Positions 35,732 to 44,204 of a stretch of DNA of 64,000 nt are shown here, piece by piece. The stretch covers positions 1 to 64,000 of the forward strand of contig JABSOM010000016.1 of the NCBI GenBank assembly GCA_013215945.1. Reading direction: 5' to 3'. Source of the DNA: Campylobacteraceae bacterium. Lineage in GTDB: Bacteria; Campylobacterota; Campylobacteria; Campylobacterales; Arcobacteraceae. Both the position numbers and the translations under genes were made by a program. How positions within the stretch are numbered: the stretch's first letter is position 1; every line of letters starts with the position of its first letter. Below the pieces are notes generated by a model. The model ran no database searches. It worked only from the letters and a program-made list of their open reading frames with translations, and was not told where the DNA came from.

Positions 35732-36723
35732 TATGCTAAATCCTTTACTCGTGATTGTATATCTATATCTTCTATACTTACAAAATCATTTATTTTATAT
35801 TGCTCCAAAGCAACTCTTCCTATCATTGCTGCATTATCACTACAGTATTGTAAAGAAGATAAATGCAAGGTCGTTTTATATTGAGAACATAAGTCTTCTA
35901 ACTGTCCTCTTAGATATAAATTAGCACTTGCACCACCTACAATTGCAAAATCTTTGGGAGCTTTGATTTTAAAAAGCTTTTTTATTTTTTGCATAAGATG
36001 ATCTACTGCTGTTTTTTGAAAACAGGCGCAAATATCTGCCCTGTCTTGTTCATTGTTTTTATCAATAGTTTCAATTGCTAAACGCACTGCATTTTTAAGC
36101 CCAGAATACGAAAAAGCAATTTTAGGACTTTGTTTTAAAGGAACAGGAAAAGCAAAACGTGTAATATCCCCTTTTAAAGCATAGTCTTGAACCACAGGAC
36201 CACCTGGATAACCCATACCTAACATCTTAGATACTTTATCAAAACTCTCTCCAAAACTATCATCCATGGTACTAGCTATAATATTCATATCTTTTAAAGC
36301 ATTGGCTTCAATAATTTGAGTATGTCCCCCTGAAACCAGTAATATGCTCATAGGTAAAATACTTTCTTTTTCTATAAACAAAGAATAAATATGTCCTTTT
36401 AAATGATTCACTGCAATTAAAGGCAAGTCTAAAGATAAAGCAAGAGCTTTTGCCATCATCACACCTTCCATTAAAGTAACAGATAAACCAGGTGCATTTG
36501 TAACAGCTATTGCTTTAAGTTGTGGAAAATATTCTTTGCATTCTTCTAAAATCTTAGGCAAAGCTTCTACATGTAAACGTGCTGCTAATTCTGGAACTAC
36601 TCCCCCATAAGCTGAGTGTTGTAGTTCTTGTGATATTTTTTTATGATAAATTAGTTCTTTTGTTTTTATGTCAGTAATTGCTAAAGAACTGTCATCACAG
36701 CTTGATTCAATACTTAAAATCAT
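35731..36723 (-). CDS. tsaD: tRNA N6-adenosine threonylcarbamoyltransferase TsaD
   Basis: A 330-residue ASKHA-fold enzyme installing t6A37 in tRNAs reading ANN codons, with TsaB/TsaE. Metal-binding histidines are in NHLKGHIYS, and the sugar-kinase-like SGGHTQI and [10 protein letters not shown] motifs are present. The first codons are duplicated upstream (see repeat at 36701-36813). The ribosome site (AAGG) is distant from the ATG at 12 bases. Confidence 0.95.
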   Translation of the reverse strand: MILSIESSCDDSSLAITDIKTKELIYHKKISQELQHSAYGGVVPELAARLHVEALPKILEECKEYFPQLKAIAVTNAPGLSVTLMEGVMMAKALALSLDLPLIAVNHLKGHIYSLFIEKESILPMSILLVSGGHTQIIEANALKDMNIIASTMDDSFGESFDKVSKMLGMGYPGGPVVQDYALKGDITRFAFPVPLKQSPKIAFSYSGLKNAVRLAIETIDKNNEQDRADICACFQKTAVDHLMQKIKKLFKIKAPKDFAIVGGASANLYLRGQLEDLCSQYKTTLHLSSLQYCSDNAAMIGRVALEQYKINDFVSIEDIDIQSRVKDLA

Positions 36724-36813
36724 TTATTATTTTTCCTTTTTTCTTGATTCATACATCGCTTGCGATTTATCCCGCAGGAACGAGGACCATACTTAAAATC
36801 ATTTATTATTTTT
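36701..36813. repeat. duplicated tsaD start region split by a 37-base insert
   Basis: The 34 bases covering the start of tsaD (36701-36734) reappear upstream as 36743-36751 plus 36789-36813. A 37-base segment (36752-36788) is inserted between the two parts. The insert is about half G+C, much richer than its surroundings, and contains the inverted repeat ATCGC-TT-GCGAT. On the minus strand the upstream copy opens an 11-residue frame, MILSMVLVPAG (36767-36802), just before tsaD. Confidence 0.8.
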
Positions 36814-36814
36814 T

Positions 36815-37360
36815 TTATACATTATTGTTTTCTTTTGTTATAAACTCTAAAGCAAGTTCTAAAGGCCCATAGCCAGAATCTGCATTAATATGCCCTGCCT
36901 CTTTTAGAATTGTCATAGGAATATTTAATTCTTTTTGCAAGTTTTTTGCTTCTTCTTCATTTAAATAAGGGTCATTACTTGAAGCAATTAAATAAGCTTC
37001 TTTTGTTCTCAAATCTTTTGGATAAGAATAAGGAAAAAAAGTATTCAATTCTTTTATCTCACAATTAATTCGTACGGGGGCAACCAGAAGTAATTTTTCT
37101 ACTTTTAAGTTTAATTCTTCTTCTATTTGAAACCATAGAATATTTCCCAAAGAATGGCATACTACAATATCTGGTTTAAAGTGCTCTAATTCTTTTTTTA
37201 GATACTTCATCCATTCATTTAGTTTGGGTAAATTTTTACAAGGCAAAGAAGGAAAAGAAACCGTATAATCTTTTTTGATTAAGTCCATAGCTAAATGCGC
37301 TTGCCAATGAGGATAAGAACTTCCACCCCACCCATGTAAAATCAGTACTTTTTTACTCAT
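36815..37360 (-). CDS. RBBP9/YdeN-family serine hydrolase
   Basis: A 181-residue alpha/beta hydrolase. ILHGWGGSSYPHW at the N-terminus forms the oxyanion hole, VCHSLGN holds the nucleophile serine, and AGHINADSG near the C-terminus holds the catalytic histidine. The ATG at 37360 is preferred because it overlaps the upstream stop as TAATG; a start at 37381 would add seven non-conserved residues. Substrate unknown. Confidence 0.85.
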   Translation of the reverse strand: MSKKVLILHGWGGSSYPHWQAHLAMDLIKKDYTVSFPSLPCKNLPKLNEWMKYLKKELEHFKPDIVVCHSLGNILWFQIEEELNLKVEKLLLVAPVRINCEIKELNTFFPYSYPKDLRTKEAYLIASSNDPYLNEEEAKNLQKELNIPMTILKEAGHINADSGYGPLELALEFITKENNNV

Positions 37361-37791
37361 TATTTCATACTCGATACACATCTTACATAGATTTTTTTAT
37401 TTCTATTATCATAATAAGGCGTTCCAGAAATAAAGTGCATATAATCTGCATAAAACCAAAACGTTCGTGCATGTGCTTTAATCGCCCAATACTGATCAGG
37501 TAAAGCATATTTAAATTCTTTTATTATATAAGTAATATCGTTCTTTTTATCAACAATTGTTTGTAACTCTTTAATATCGGGTAAGCGCCAGTTTCGTAAA
37601 CCTGCATGCACTAAATTTTCACAATAAGGTTCTGCTTCTTTATGCGATTGTTTAATAGTAACCGTAGTTTTATCATCTACCCAAATCAATTTATTTTTAA
37701 AATCTTTTACTATATTCGTAGTTGAAAATCTTACTGTATCTTTTGCAGATAAAAAAATGCAAAAAGATAATACTAATAAAATAAATTTCAT
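37360..37791 (-). CDS. exported DUF1566 (Lcl C-terminal-like) protein
   Basis: A 143-residue protein with a signal peptide (about 1-16) and one DUF1566 domain: LIWVDDKTTVT, AEPYCENLVHAG, NWRLPDIKELQTIVDK and a C-terminal V-R-C-V. Two cysteines may pair. Function is unknown; the fold is lectin-like in some relatives. AAGGAAATGAC precedes the ATG, and the gene overlaps the previous one by ATGA. Confidence 0.85.
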   Translation of the reverse strand: MKFILLVLSFCIFLSAKDTVRFSTTNIVKDFKNKLIWVDDKTTVTIKQSHKEAEPYCENLVHAGLRNWRLPDIKELQTIVDKKNDITYIIKEFKYALPDQYWAIKAHARTFWFYADYMHFISGTPYYDNRNKKIYVRCVSSMK

Positions 37792-38066
37792 GTCATTTCC
37801 TTAATATTGATTTTACTTATATTCAATAGTTCTAATTCTTCTTTTTTAAAAACTTCTAATTCATACTTGTAGTTCTTTTTATACAATAAAGCTACCAGTT
37901 CTTTTGGTGTGTCTTTTGAAGGCGCTGCTTTATTATGCTTCTTCCACTCATCAAACTTGTCTTCATAATGTTTTAACATTCTGCCCTCAAAAGCATTACG
38001 CGTAAAAATCAAATAAATAACAAGTGCCAATAAAACTCCAAAAGGAAATAATAAATCAAGACTCAC
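37788..38066 (-). CDS. single-helix membrane protein of unknown function
   Basis: A 92-residue protein with one N-terminal helix (about 4-22) and a charged, lysine/glutamate-rich cytoplasmic tail. GTG start with TAAGGAGT in front. It overlaps the end of dxr by 11 bases and the DUF1566 gene by 4 bases, so it belongs to the cdsA-dxr operon. Confidence 0.7.
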   Translation of the reverse strand: MSLDLLFPFGVLLALVIYLIFTRNAFEGRMLKHYEDKFDEWKKHNKAAPSKDTPKELVALLYKKNYKYELEVFKKEELELLNISKINIKEMT

Positions 38067-39123
38067 AATAACTCCTTACTTCTTCATCAATTAAAAAAAC
38101 ATCGTCAATAGTATTCGCTTTTACATGTGAAAACTTATTTAAAGCATCAAGGGTGATTTTAGGGATATCCAAAAAGCCTATTTTTGAGGCTAAGAATTTT
38201 TCAACCGCTATTTCATTCGCCGCATTTAAAACCACGCCTAAGTTTGCATTGTTTAAAATATAGTCTTTTATTTCCCAAATAGGATAACGATCTGTTTTAA
38301 TTTCTTTAAATTCCAGGGAACCTACTTCTAATAGATTTACTGGTTTTAATATTTTTTCATCTATTCTTGTTTTTAAAGCATAAGCTATTGGTAATTGCAT
38401 GTTTGCATGGGCAAAATGAGCAGTTGTACTACCATCTTTAAAATTAATCAAAGCATGAATTAAAGACTTTGTTTCAATAATAGCATCCAATTTTGTAGTA
38501 TCAAACAACCATTTTGCTTCTAATAATTCATACAGTTTATTGGTCATGGTTGCTGAGTCTATTGTGATTTTATTTCCCATGCTCCAATTTGGATGATTAA
38601 GAGCTTCTTTTATGCTTACATTTTTTAAAGACTCTAAAGGATAGTCTCTAAAAGAGCCTCCTGAAGCAGTGATAGTCATGGAATCTATTTTTTTGTCTTG
38701 CAATAAGTACCATAAACCAAAGTGCTCAGAATCAATAGGCATTAAATTTGATTTATCTACAAACTCTCCTGCTACTACTAAAGATTCTTTATTTGCAAGT
38801 GAAAGTTTTTTACCACACTCAATTGTTTTTAAAGAAGGTCTAAGCCCTAAAAAACCAACCAAAGCATTTAATACCATCATTGATTTTGCTTCTTCAATGA
38901 CATCTAAAATTGCTTTTTCACCGTACCGTACATTCTTATGATTTACTTTATGTACATCTTCTTCTAAAGCAATCACCACAAAATAGGGATTAAATTCTTT
39001 TATTTGTTCATTTAATAAAGAAATATTTCTTCCTGCTACTAAAACCTCAACATCTAAAGAAAACTTCTTAGCAAGAATTAAGGCATTAACCCCAATAGAA
39101 CCGGTTGAGCCTAATAAAATCAA
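38056..39123 (-). CDS. dxr: 1-deoxy-D-xylulose 5-phosphate reductoisomerase
   Basis: A 355-residue NADPH enzyme making MEP, the second step of isoprenoid synthesis. The N-terminal nucleotide loop GSTGSIG, the TASGGSFRD loop and the NHPNWSMGNKITIDSATM segment with metal ligands are all intact. The start is TTG at 39123 overlapping the cdsA stop (TTGA). No ATG lies between it and the GSTGSIG loop. Confidence 0.95.
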   Translation of the reverse strand: MILLGSTGSIGVNALILAKKFSLDVEVLVAGRNISLLNEQIKEFNPYFVVIALEEDVHKVNHKNVRYGEKAILDVIEEAKSMMVLNALVGFLGLRPSLKTIECGKKLSLANKESLVVAGEFVDKSNLMPIDSEHFGLWYLLQDKKIDSMTITASGGSFRDYPLESLKNVSIKEALNHPNWSMGNKITIDSATMTNKLYELLEAKWLFDTTKLDAIIETKSLIHALINFKDGSTTAHFAHANMQLPIAYALKTRIDEKILKPVNLLEVGSLEFKEIKTDRYPIWEIKDYILNNANLGVVLNAANEIAVEKFLASKIGFLDIPKITLDALNKFSHVKANTIDDVFLIDEEVRSYCES

Positions 39124-39878
39124 ATCACAGCTCGTAGAGTAAGTAACATAATAATAGCCCCAAATAAGAAACCATCACTTCGGTCTAATATTCCACCATG
39201 ACCTGGCAAAATATCCCCAGAATCTTTAACCCCAGCTTCTCTTTTTAAATACGATTCAAATAAATCCCCAAAAACAGAAGAAAGAGCAACAGCTACAGAT
39301 ACAACCAAAGCTCCAAATAAAGATAAAGGCTCAATAGCAAAAATAGTTCCTAAAATAGCAGCAGTAACAACACCACCAGCTACCCCTTCAAGGGTTTTTT
39401 TAGGACTGGTTTCACAGAATTTTGTTTTTCCTATTGATCTTCCTACAAAATAAGCCCCAATATCAGTTCCGGCAACTATTACTAATAACCATAATAAACT
39501 CTCAATTCCAAACTCAGCATATAAAGTAAGAAGAAACAAAAAGGATGCAGTTGGATATAGCAGTGGTAAAATAATCTTTTTGTCTAGTTTTTTAGAATAA
39601 GCAAGAACAGAAGCATATACAAGTAAAAGTAAGAAAAATAAATCTTCAGCATGAGGATAAAAATAAGCCACAAACCAAAGAGCTCCAGAATAATAATAAA
39701 CCTCTTGGCTTTTCATTTGAAATAATTTCATTGACTCTTGTAAAGCAATCACAAGTAAAGCCCCAAAAGTCAACCATATAATAAAATAGGAATCAAGATA
39801 ACCAATAATAAGTGCAGCTAGAAATAGAATCAGCCCCGTTTTAATCCTAGTAGAACTGTCTTTTATAATATCAATCAT
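39120..39878 (-). CDS. cdsA: phosphatidate cytidylyltransferase
   Basis: A 252-residue membrane enzyme with about eight helices, making CDP-diacylglycerol from phosphatidate and CTP. The CdsA signature near the C-terminus is complete: S-x8-KREAGVKDSGDILPGHGG-ILDRSDG. AAGGTTT precedes the ATG. Upstream partner of dxr, a common pairing. Confidence 0.95.
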   Translation of the reverse strand: MIDIIKDSSTRIKTGLILFLAALIIGYLDSYFIIWLTFGALLVIALQESMKLFQMKSQEVYYYSGALWFVAYFYPHAEDLFFLLLLVYASVLAYSKKLDKKIILPLLYPTASFLFLLTLYAEFGIESLLWLLVIVAGTDIGAYFVGRSIGKTKFCETSPKKTLEGVAGGVVTAAILGTIFAIEPLSLFGALVVSVAVALSSVFGDLFESYLKREAGVKDSGDILPGHGGILDRSDGFLFGAIIMLLTLRAVI

Positions 39879-39950
39879 TAATAAACCTTATAATCTAATT
39901 TTTAAGACTTATTATATCAAATCTATTTATACATATTGCTTTTAAGTATT

Positions 39951-40718
39951 TTAAAATAAATAAGAGAAAGCAAGCCCATAAAATAGTGCAGATTTTGTTT
40001 CCACTAAAGGAGATTTTGAATAAGAGACTTTGTCTAAATTATAATATTTTACAAACATTCCGTACCAAAATTTATCATCTTTTTTACTAAGACCTATTGA
40101 ATTCTGCCATCCACCATAACCACTACTTGCATGATATTCACTTCTATTAGAAGTAACATCATTCTTTTTTATCTCATAAAAATAATTGTGGTAGTCTGAA
40201 TCACCCCACACTAAACCTGTTTTTAGGGTAAGTTTTATATTATTTGAAAATTCTTCTTTATAATGTAAGTTTACATTTGCCAAATATCCTTGATATCTAA
40301 TACCAGATGAGCCAACAGAAAAAACAGCACGCACAGGAAACTCAAGATCAAGACTGCTCATTTTATTTTGCTTTAAATGATATATAAAATTAGGCCCTAC
40401 TTCAAGAGTGGCATCTAAATCATCCATTCCCTCTCTTTTACTGTCCTTACTTTTAACGGGTAACATTCCTCTTAAACTAAGTTGCACTTTACTTTTTTGT
40501 GTTTTAAAATAATCACTATAGATTTCATCTCTATTAATATTAATTTTATCACTTCTGTATTCAATATAAGGAAAGGGCAAAAAAAGATTTTTACGCTCTT
40601 TTGATCCAATATACGAAGGAACAGAGATAAAACCAAGACCTAATCCATAAGTTAATGATGATGTTTCTTTTCCAAAAAGACTCATTGCAAAGATAAGAAG
40701 TATAAGTATTTTTTTCAT
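39951..40718 (-). CDS. MipA/OmpV-family outer membrane protein
   Basis: A 255-residue beta-barrel protein with a signal peptide (about 1-16). The family start (GLGLGFISVPSYIGSKERKN followed by PFPYIEYRSD) is clear, and it ends with the aromatic YLF typical of outer-membrane barrels. AAAAGGC precedes the ATG. It begins 10 bases after the dehydratase gene of the polyene-like cluster and may be co-transcribed with it. MipA/OmpV proteins have varied roles, so a part in exposing or exporting the product is only a suggestion. Confidence 0.85.
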   Translation of the reverse strand: MKKILILLIFAMSLFGKETSSLTYGLGLGFISVPSYIGSKERKNLFLPFPYIEYRSDKININRDEIYSDYFKTQKSKVQLSLRGMLPVKSKDSKREGMDDLDATLEVGPNFIYHLKQNKMSSLDLEFPVRAVFSVGSSGIRYQGYLANVNLHYKEEFSNNIKLTLKTGLVWGDSDYHNYFYEIKKNDVTSNRSEYHASSGYGGWQNSIGLSKKDDKFWYGMFVKYYNLDKVSYSKSPLVETKSALFYGLAFSYLF

Positions 40719-40728
40719 TGTATGCCTT

Positions 40729-41088
40729 TTAAATTTTAGAAGGGATTACCACTGTTAAGGTGCCCTTTGAATATATTCTATTATTAAAAATAACTTCGAA
40801 ATCATATTCACTCATATTTTCAAGTTCAACATTTTTTATCACTTTTACAATACATTCACATTCTTTTAATACTTTAAGTTCCAAAACATTTTTAATATTT
40901 ATTAAAAACCCTATCTCAGGCTTATCTTTCTCTTCATTTAAAAAAGCAGCACTACTTTGAGCCGCTGCTTCACATAACATAGCAAGACTAGGAACATAAG
41001 GAAAAGAACATTTAACAAGTACTTCTTTCTTTTTTAATTCTAATACTTCTTTAGCAAAAAGCATAGGTGCTAAATGTGGTAAGTTCAT
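40729..41088 (-). CDS. hotdog-fold dehydratase, ApeP-like
   Basis: A 119-residue protein with the layout of ApeP/FabA-like 3-hydroxyacyl-ACP dehydratases of aryl polyene clusters: LPHLAPMLFAKEVLEL at the start, then PYVPSLAMLCEAAAQSSAAF as the central helix and a C-terminal strand pair. It should dehydrate 3-hydroxyacyl intermediates on the ACP. It overlaps the previous gene by ATGA and is last in the minus-strand biosynthetic set before the MipA gene. Confidence 0.75.
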   Translation of the reverse strand: MNLPHLAPMLFAKEVLELKKKEVLVKCSFPYVPSLAMLCEAAAQSSAAFLNEEKDKPEIGFLINIKNVLELKVLKECECIVKVIKNVELENMSEYDFEVIFNNRIYSKGTLTVVIPSKI

Positions 41089-41726
41089 ACTTCAACGCCT
41101 ATCACATTAGCGCTTTTTTTAAAATTCATCGCAATATTTAGCATTGCACGCATTGAAATAGGAACATTAATTTCAGATTTATTTGTTTTGTAAAACAAAC
41201 TTTCTTCTTCCTGTGTTATTTTAACCCTTAAAGCAACAGCACATTCAAGGTAATTTTGACACTTATTTAATACATCAATATTTTCAATATTAATTGTTTC
41301 ACTGCACAGTAATAAAAGTTCATCATTATCCATAGCTTTTACGGCTGCAACCTTTAACACAGACAAAGATGTACGATCTCCTGAAGAAATAGTTAATATC
41401 TCTTCTTCATTGTTATGTAAAATAGATGCATAAGAAACAGCTGTATTATAAACAGAGTTTTGAAAATCAGTAGGAGAAACTGTTTCTTCATTCAAAATAG
41501 ATTTTAATATTTTTGAAGTCGCTAACAATTCTCCAAAAGCAGTTCCATAAATAATTCTTCCTTTTGTGAACCTTATATTGTTCATTAATTCAAGAAGTAA
41601 CTTTGATGCTTTTGTTAAACGACGTCTTTGCATCATTTTTGGAACAATTTTTTTTGTATTTAATGAACTTATTTCATTTTCACCATATAAATAGCTGGCA
41701 TCTAAAATTTTTAAATTAATCTTCAT
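41085..41726 (-). CDS. beta-ketoacyl synthase chain-length-factor-like protein
   Basis: About 213 residues, matching the short ketosynthase-like (Ketoacyl-synt_2) proteins found in aryl polyene clusters (ApeC type). The KKIVPKMMQRRRLTKASK segment and the SPTDFQNSVYN motif are characteristic. It has no active-site cysteine in the ketosynthase position, fitting a partner that sets chain length for the full ketosynthase encoded just upstream. The ATG at 41726 overlaps the upstream stop (TAATG); a GTG at 41732 is the alternative. Confidence 0.8.
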   Translation of the reverse strand: MKINLKILDASYLYGENEISSLNTKKIVPKMMQRRRLTKASKLLLELMNNIRFTKGRIIYGTAFGELLATSKILKSILNEETVSPTDFQNSVYNTAVSYASILHNNEEEILTISSGDRTSLSVLKVAAVKAMDNDELLLLCSETINIENIDVLNKCQNYLECAVALRVKITQEEESLFYKTNKSEINVPISMRAMLNIAMNFKKSANVIGVEV

Positions 41727-42838
41727 TAACACAGTCCAAAAAGTAATGAGGTATTGTTTCCACCAAATGCAAAAGAGTTACTCAAAGCGTAAGAAACTTT
41801 TTTTTCTATTGTTTGTAGAGGAAAGTTTAGTTCATTATTTTCTATCTCATTTAGATTATTATTGGGAGTAATAATTTGTTTTTGTAAAACCATACATGTA
41901 ATAATAGCTTCCAAAGCGCCAGAAGCTCCTAATGTATGTCCTGTAATAGATTTAGTTGAGCAAACATAAGGTTTGTAATTTTTAAATAAACTGTGTATTG
42001 CAGCAGTTTCTGATGCATCATTTGCTTTTGTTCCTGTTCCATGAGCATTAATATAATCTACGTCTTTTATATCAATATTTCCACTAAAAAGTGCATTTTG
42101 CATCGCGCGTTTTGCACCCTTACCTTCTGGATGTGGTTGTGTCATATGATGAGCATCTGAAGAGTAACCTACTCCACAAAAAAGAAGAGAATTTTCTTCT
42201 TTTTTATCTTGTAATAATAAAACAGCAATAGCTTCAGATACATTCATTCCATTGCGATTTTTATCAAAAGGTTTACATGGTTCAGAAGATAAAACACTTA
42301 AACCAGAAAACCCACATACCGTGGTATGAGATAAAGAATCAATCCCTACGACTAAAACATTTTTATATATACCTTTATTAATTACTTCTTTAGCGTAAGC
42401 CAAAGCATTTGCACTTGAGGTACAAGCAGTTGAAAAAGAGACATCATCCCTAAAAGAAAACTTCTCTTGTAAAAATACAGCAATAGAAGAAATCATATGT
42501 TTTTTATAATCAATATTTTTATAGTCTTTATTTTTTAAATAAGAGTTTTCAGTGTGTAGCATTCCTCCAACAGAAGAACCTACAATTAATAAAGTATCAT
42601 CAAAATTTTGTAATGAAGAATTATTCAAAACATTTAAGCATTTCTCATATAAAAGTTGATCAAATGTTTTATTCGTAGATATTTTACCAATGCAGGAAAT
42701 TTTTGAAGGAACATAATATTCATCTAAAGTAAGAGTGTTTTTGTTTAAACAAATAGATTCAAATAAATCTAATGAGTTATCTCCCGCGCATGAAATACAA
42801 TCAAAATGATTGATATATACCGTATTAAACTTTGTCAT
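41726..42838 (-). CDS. beta-ketoacyl-ACP synthase (polyene cluster)
   Basis: A 370-residue FabF-type condensing enzyme with the complete Cys-His-His triad: C139 in FSTACTSSANA, H266 in NAHGTGTKAND and H301 in KSITGHTLGASGA. Length is a little under FabF (about 410). It would extend the aryl primer with malonyl-ACP. It overlaps the ACP gene by 14 bases. It is the only full ketosynthase in the cluster, whereas the E. coli type has more than one. Confidence 0.9.
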   Translation of the reverse strand: MTKFNTVYINHFDCISCAGDNSLDLFESICLNKNTLTLDEYYVPSKISCIGKISTNKTFDQLLYEKCLNVLNNSSLQNFDDTLLIVGSSVGGMLHTENSYLKNKDYKNIDYKKHMISSIAVFLQEKFSFRDDVSFSTACTSSANALAYAKEVINKGIYKNVLVVGIDSLSHTTVCGFSGLSVLSSEPCKPFDKNRNGMNVSEAIAVLLLQDKKEENSLLFCGVGYSSDAHHMTQPHPEGKGAKRAMQNALFSGNIDIKDVDYINAHGTGTKANDASETAAIHSLFKNYKPYVCSTKSITGHTLGASGALEAIITCMVLQKQIITPNNNLNEIENNELNFPLQTIEKKVSYALSNSFAFGGNNTSLLFGLC

Positions 42839-43076
42839 TTATATAAGATAATAAGTTTTTTACAGATGAAAAAATATCTTGGTAGTTTTCAGTACTAGTG
42901 ATTTTTACGCCATATTCTTTTTCGATCATTAATACAAGCTCAATTGAATCAACTGAATCTAATCCTAAACCATCATCGCCAAACAGTTCTTCTTCATCAG
43001 AGATTTCATCAATACTCATATCTTCTAAATTCAAGCCATTTATAAGTACTTGTTTAAACGCATCACTTGTTATCAT
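42825..43076 (-). CDS. acyl carrier protein (polyene cluster)
   Basis: An 83-residue ACP. The phosphopantetheine attachment serine is S41 in GLGLDSVDSIEL, a slight variant of the usual DSL. Acidic throughout, as expected. First gene of the minus-strand arm, transcribed divergently from the dehydratase at 43193 across a 116-base shared promoter region. No second ACP gene is visible. Confidence 0.92.
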   Translation of the reverse strand: MITSDAFKQVLINGLNLEDMSIDEISDEEELFGDDGLGLDSVDSIELVLMIEKEYGVKITSTENYQDIFSSVKNLLSYINDKV

Positions 43077-43192
43077 ATCTCAAAGCCTTATCAAAATTAA
43101 GCACGATTATAGTTAAATTCATCTTGTAACTATCTTATAATTTAGCTTTAACATTGTTTTTTGTATTATGGAAATTATAAGGGCAAGAAAGA
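43077..43192. promoter_or_regulatory. divergent promoter region of the polyene-like cluster
   Basis: A 116-base gap between the two divergent arms. On the plus strand TATAAT-like sequence (CTTATAATTT, about 43134-43143) and TATTAT-like sequence (about 43165-43170) are present. No clear operator palindrome is seen. Both arms are likely controlled together from here. Confidence 0.5.
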
Positions 43193-43510
43193 ATGGAATT
43201 ATTAAAAGATTTATTCACAGTAAAAGAAAAGTCTGACTACACCTATATCCTAAGCTTAGCAAGTAAAAATCATCCTGTGTTTAAAGCACATTTTTTAGGC
43301 AATGAAATGTTAGCTGGGTTCTTACAAATAGATATTATTTCATTACTTATGTGCCATAAAATTATTTCAATTAAAAAAGCAAAATTTTTATCATTGATAA
43401 AACCAGAAGATGTTTTAGAATTTAGAATTACTAGTAAAGATAATATTAAATACAAAGTTCTAATATACAAAGAAAATAAAAAAATGAGTGAAATACTATA
43501 TGAAATCTGA
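43193..43510 (+). CDS. hotdog-fold dehydratase, ApeI/FabZ-like
   Basis: A 105-residue protein with the FabZ-like motif HPVFKAHFLGNEMLAGFLQID; the histidine of AHF corresponds to the catalytic one. It is shorter than FabZ (about 145). ApeI-type dehydratases work on polyene intermediates. It is the first gene of the plus-strand arm and overlaps the glycosyltransferase gene by 11 bases. Confidence 0.75.
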   Translation: MELLKDLFTVKEKSDYTYILSLASKNHPVFKAHFLGNEMLAGFLQIDIISLLMCHKIISIKKAKFLSLIKPEDVLEFRITSKDNIKYKVLIYKENKKMSEILYEI

Positions 43511-44204
43511 TCAAATAATAGTAGTTATTCCTACTTTGGATAATGATAAAACTATTCAAGCTGTTGTTAATGATGTAATTGTTCATGGATATAAAGTTAT
43601 TGTAGTTGATGATGGATATAGAAATCCAGTAAAAAACATACTCTCTAAACATGAAAACCTCATAATTTTAAGGCATGAGACAAACCTTGGAAAAGGGGAA
43701 GCAATTTTAAGCGGGGCAAGAAAAGCACGTGAACTTGCTTATGAGTATTTTATTTCCTTTGATGGAGATGGACAACATTTAGCCAGTCAAATTCAAAAAA
43801 TAATTGTTTCTTGTAATGAGAAAGATCAAATCATTATAGGTGCGCGAAATTTTGATATTAAAAATGTTCCAAATGGCTCTAAGTTTGGTAGATGGTTTAG
43901 TAATTTCTGGGCCTGTTGGGATACGGGACAAGAAATTAAAGACTCCCTCTCTGGCTTTAGACTTTACCCTACTTCAATTCTTGATTTAGATATTAAAACT
44001 TCACGCTTTGATTGGGAAATGGAAGTTTTAGTTAAACATTCTTGGGAAAAAAGAGTGATTAAAGAAATTATTATTGAGTGTTATTATCCAAGTGCCCAAG
44101 AAAGAGTAAGTCATTTTAAAAAGTTTTGGGATACTGCTGCTATTGTAGTAGTACACTTAAGATTATTGCCTATTAAGTTCTTTTACAAAAAAAGATTTAA
44201 ATAA
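43500..44204 (+). CDS. family 2 glycosyltransferase
   Basis: About 235 residues with a GT-A fold: VIPTLDNDKTIQAVV at the start, VVDDGYR, and the DGDGQH metal/nucleotide motif near 88-93. A C-terminal amphipathic region may bind the membrane. The ATG at 43500 is preferred to the GTG at 43488. The gene runs into the acyltransferase gene as TAAATG. In some known aryl polyene clusters a glycosyltransferase and acyltransferase are joined in one protein (ApeJ); here they are separate. Confidence 0.85.
   Translation: MKSDQIIVVIPTLDNDKTIQAVVNDVIVHGYKVIVVDDGYRNPVKNILSKHENLIILRHETNLGKGEAILSGARKARELAYEYFISFDGDGQHLASQIQKIIVSCNEKDQIIIGARNFDIKNVPNGSKFGRWFSNFWACWDTGQEIKDSLSGFRLYPTSILDLDIKTSRFDWEMEVLVKHSWEKRVIKEIIIECYYPSAQERVSHFKKFWDTAAIVVVHLRLLPIKFFYKKRFK

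Noticed and set aside
36752-36788. The 37-base insert as a full insertion sequence or attachment site
   Set aside because: It is too short for a transposase and no tRNA or integrase is near. It is kept only as a small insert of unknown origin.
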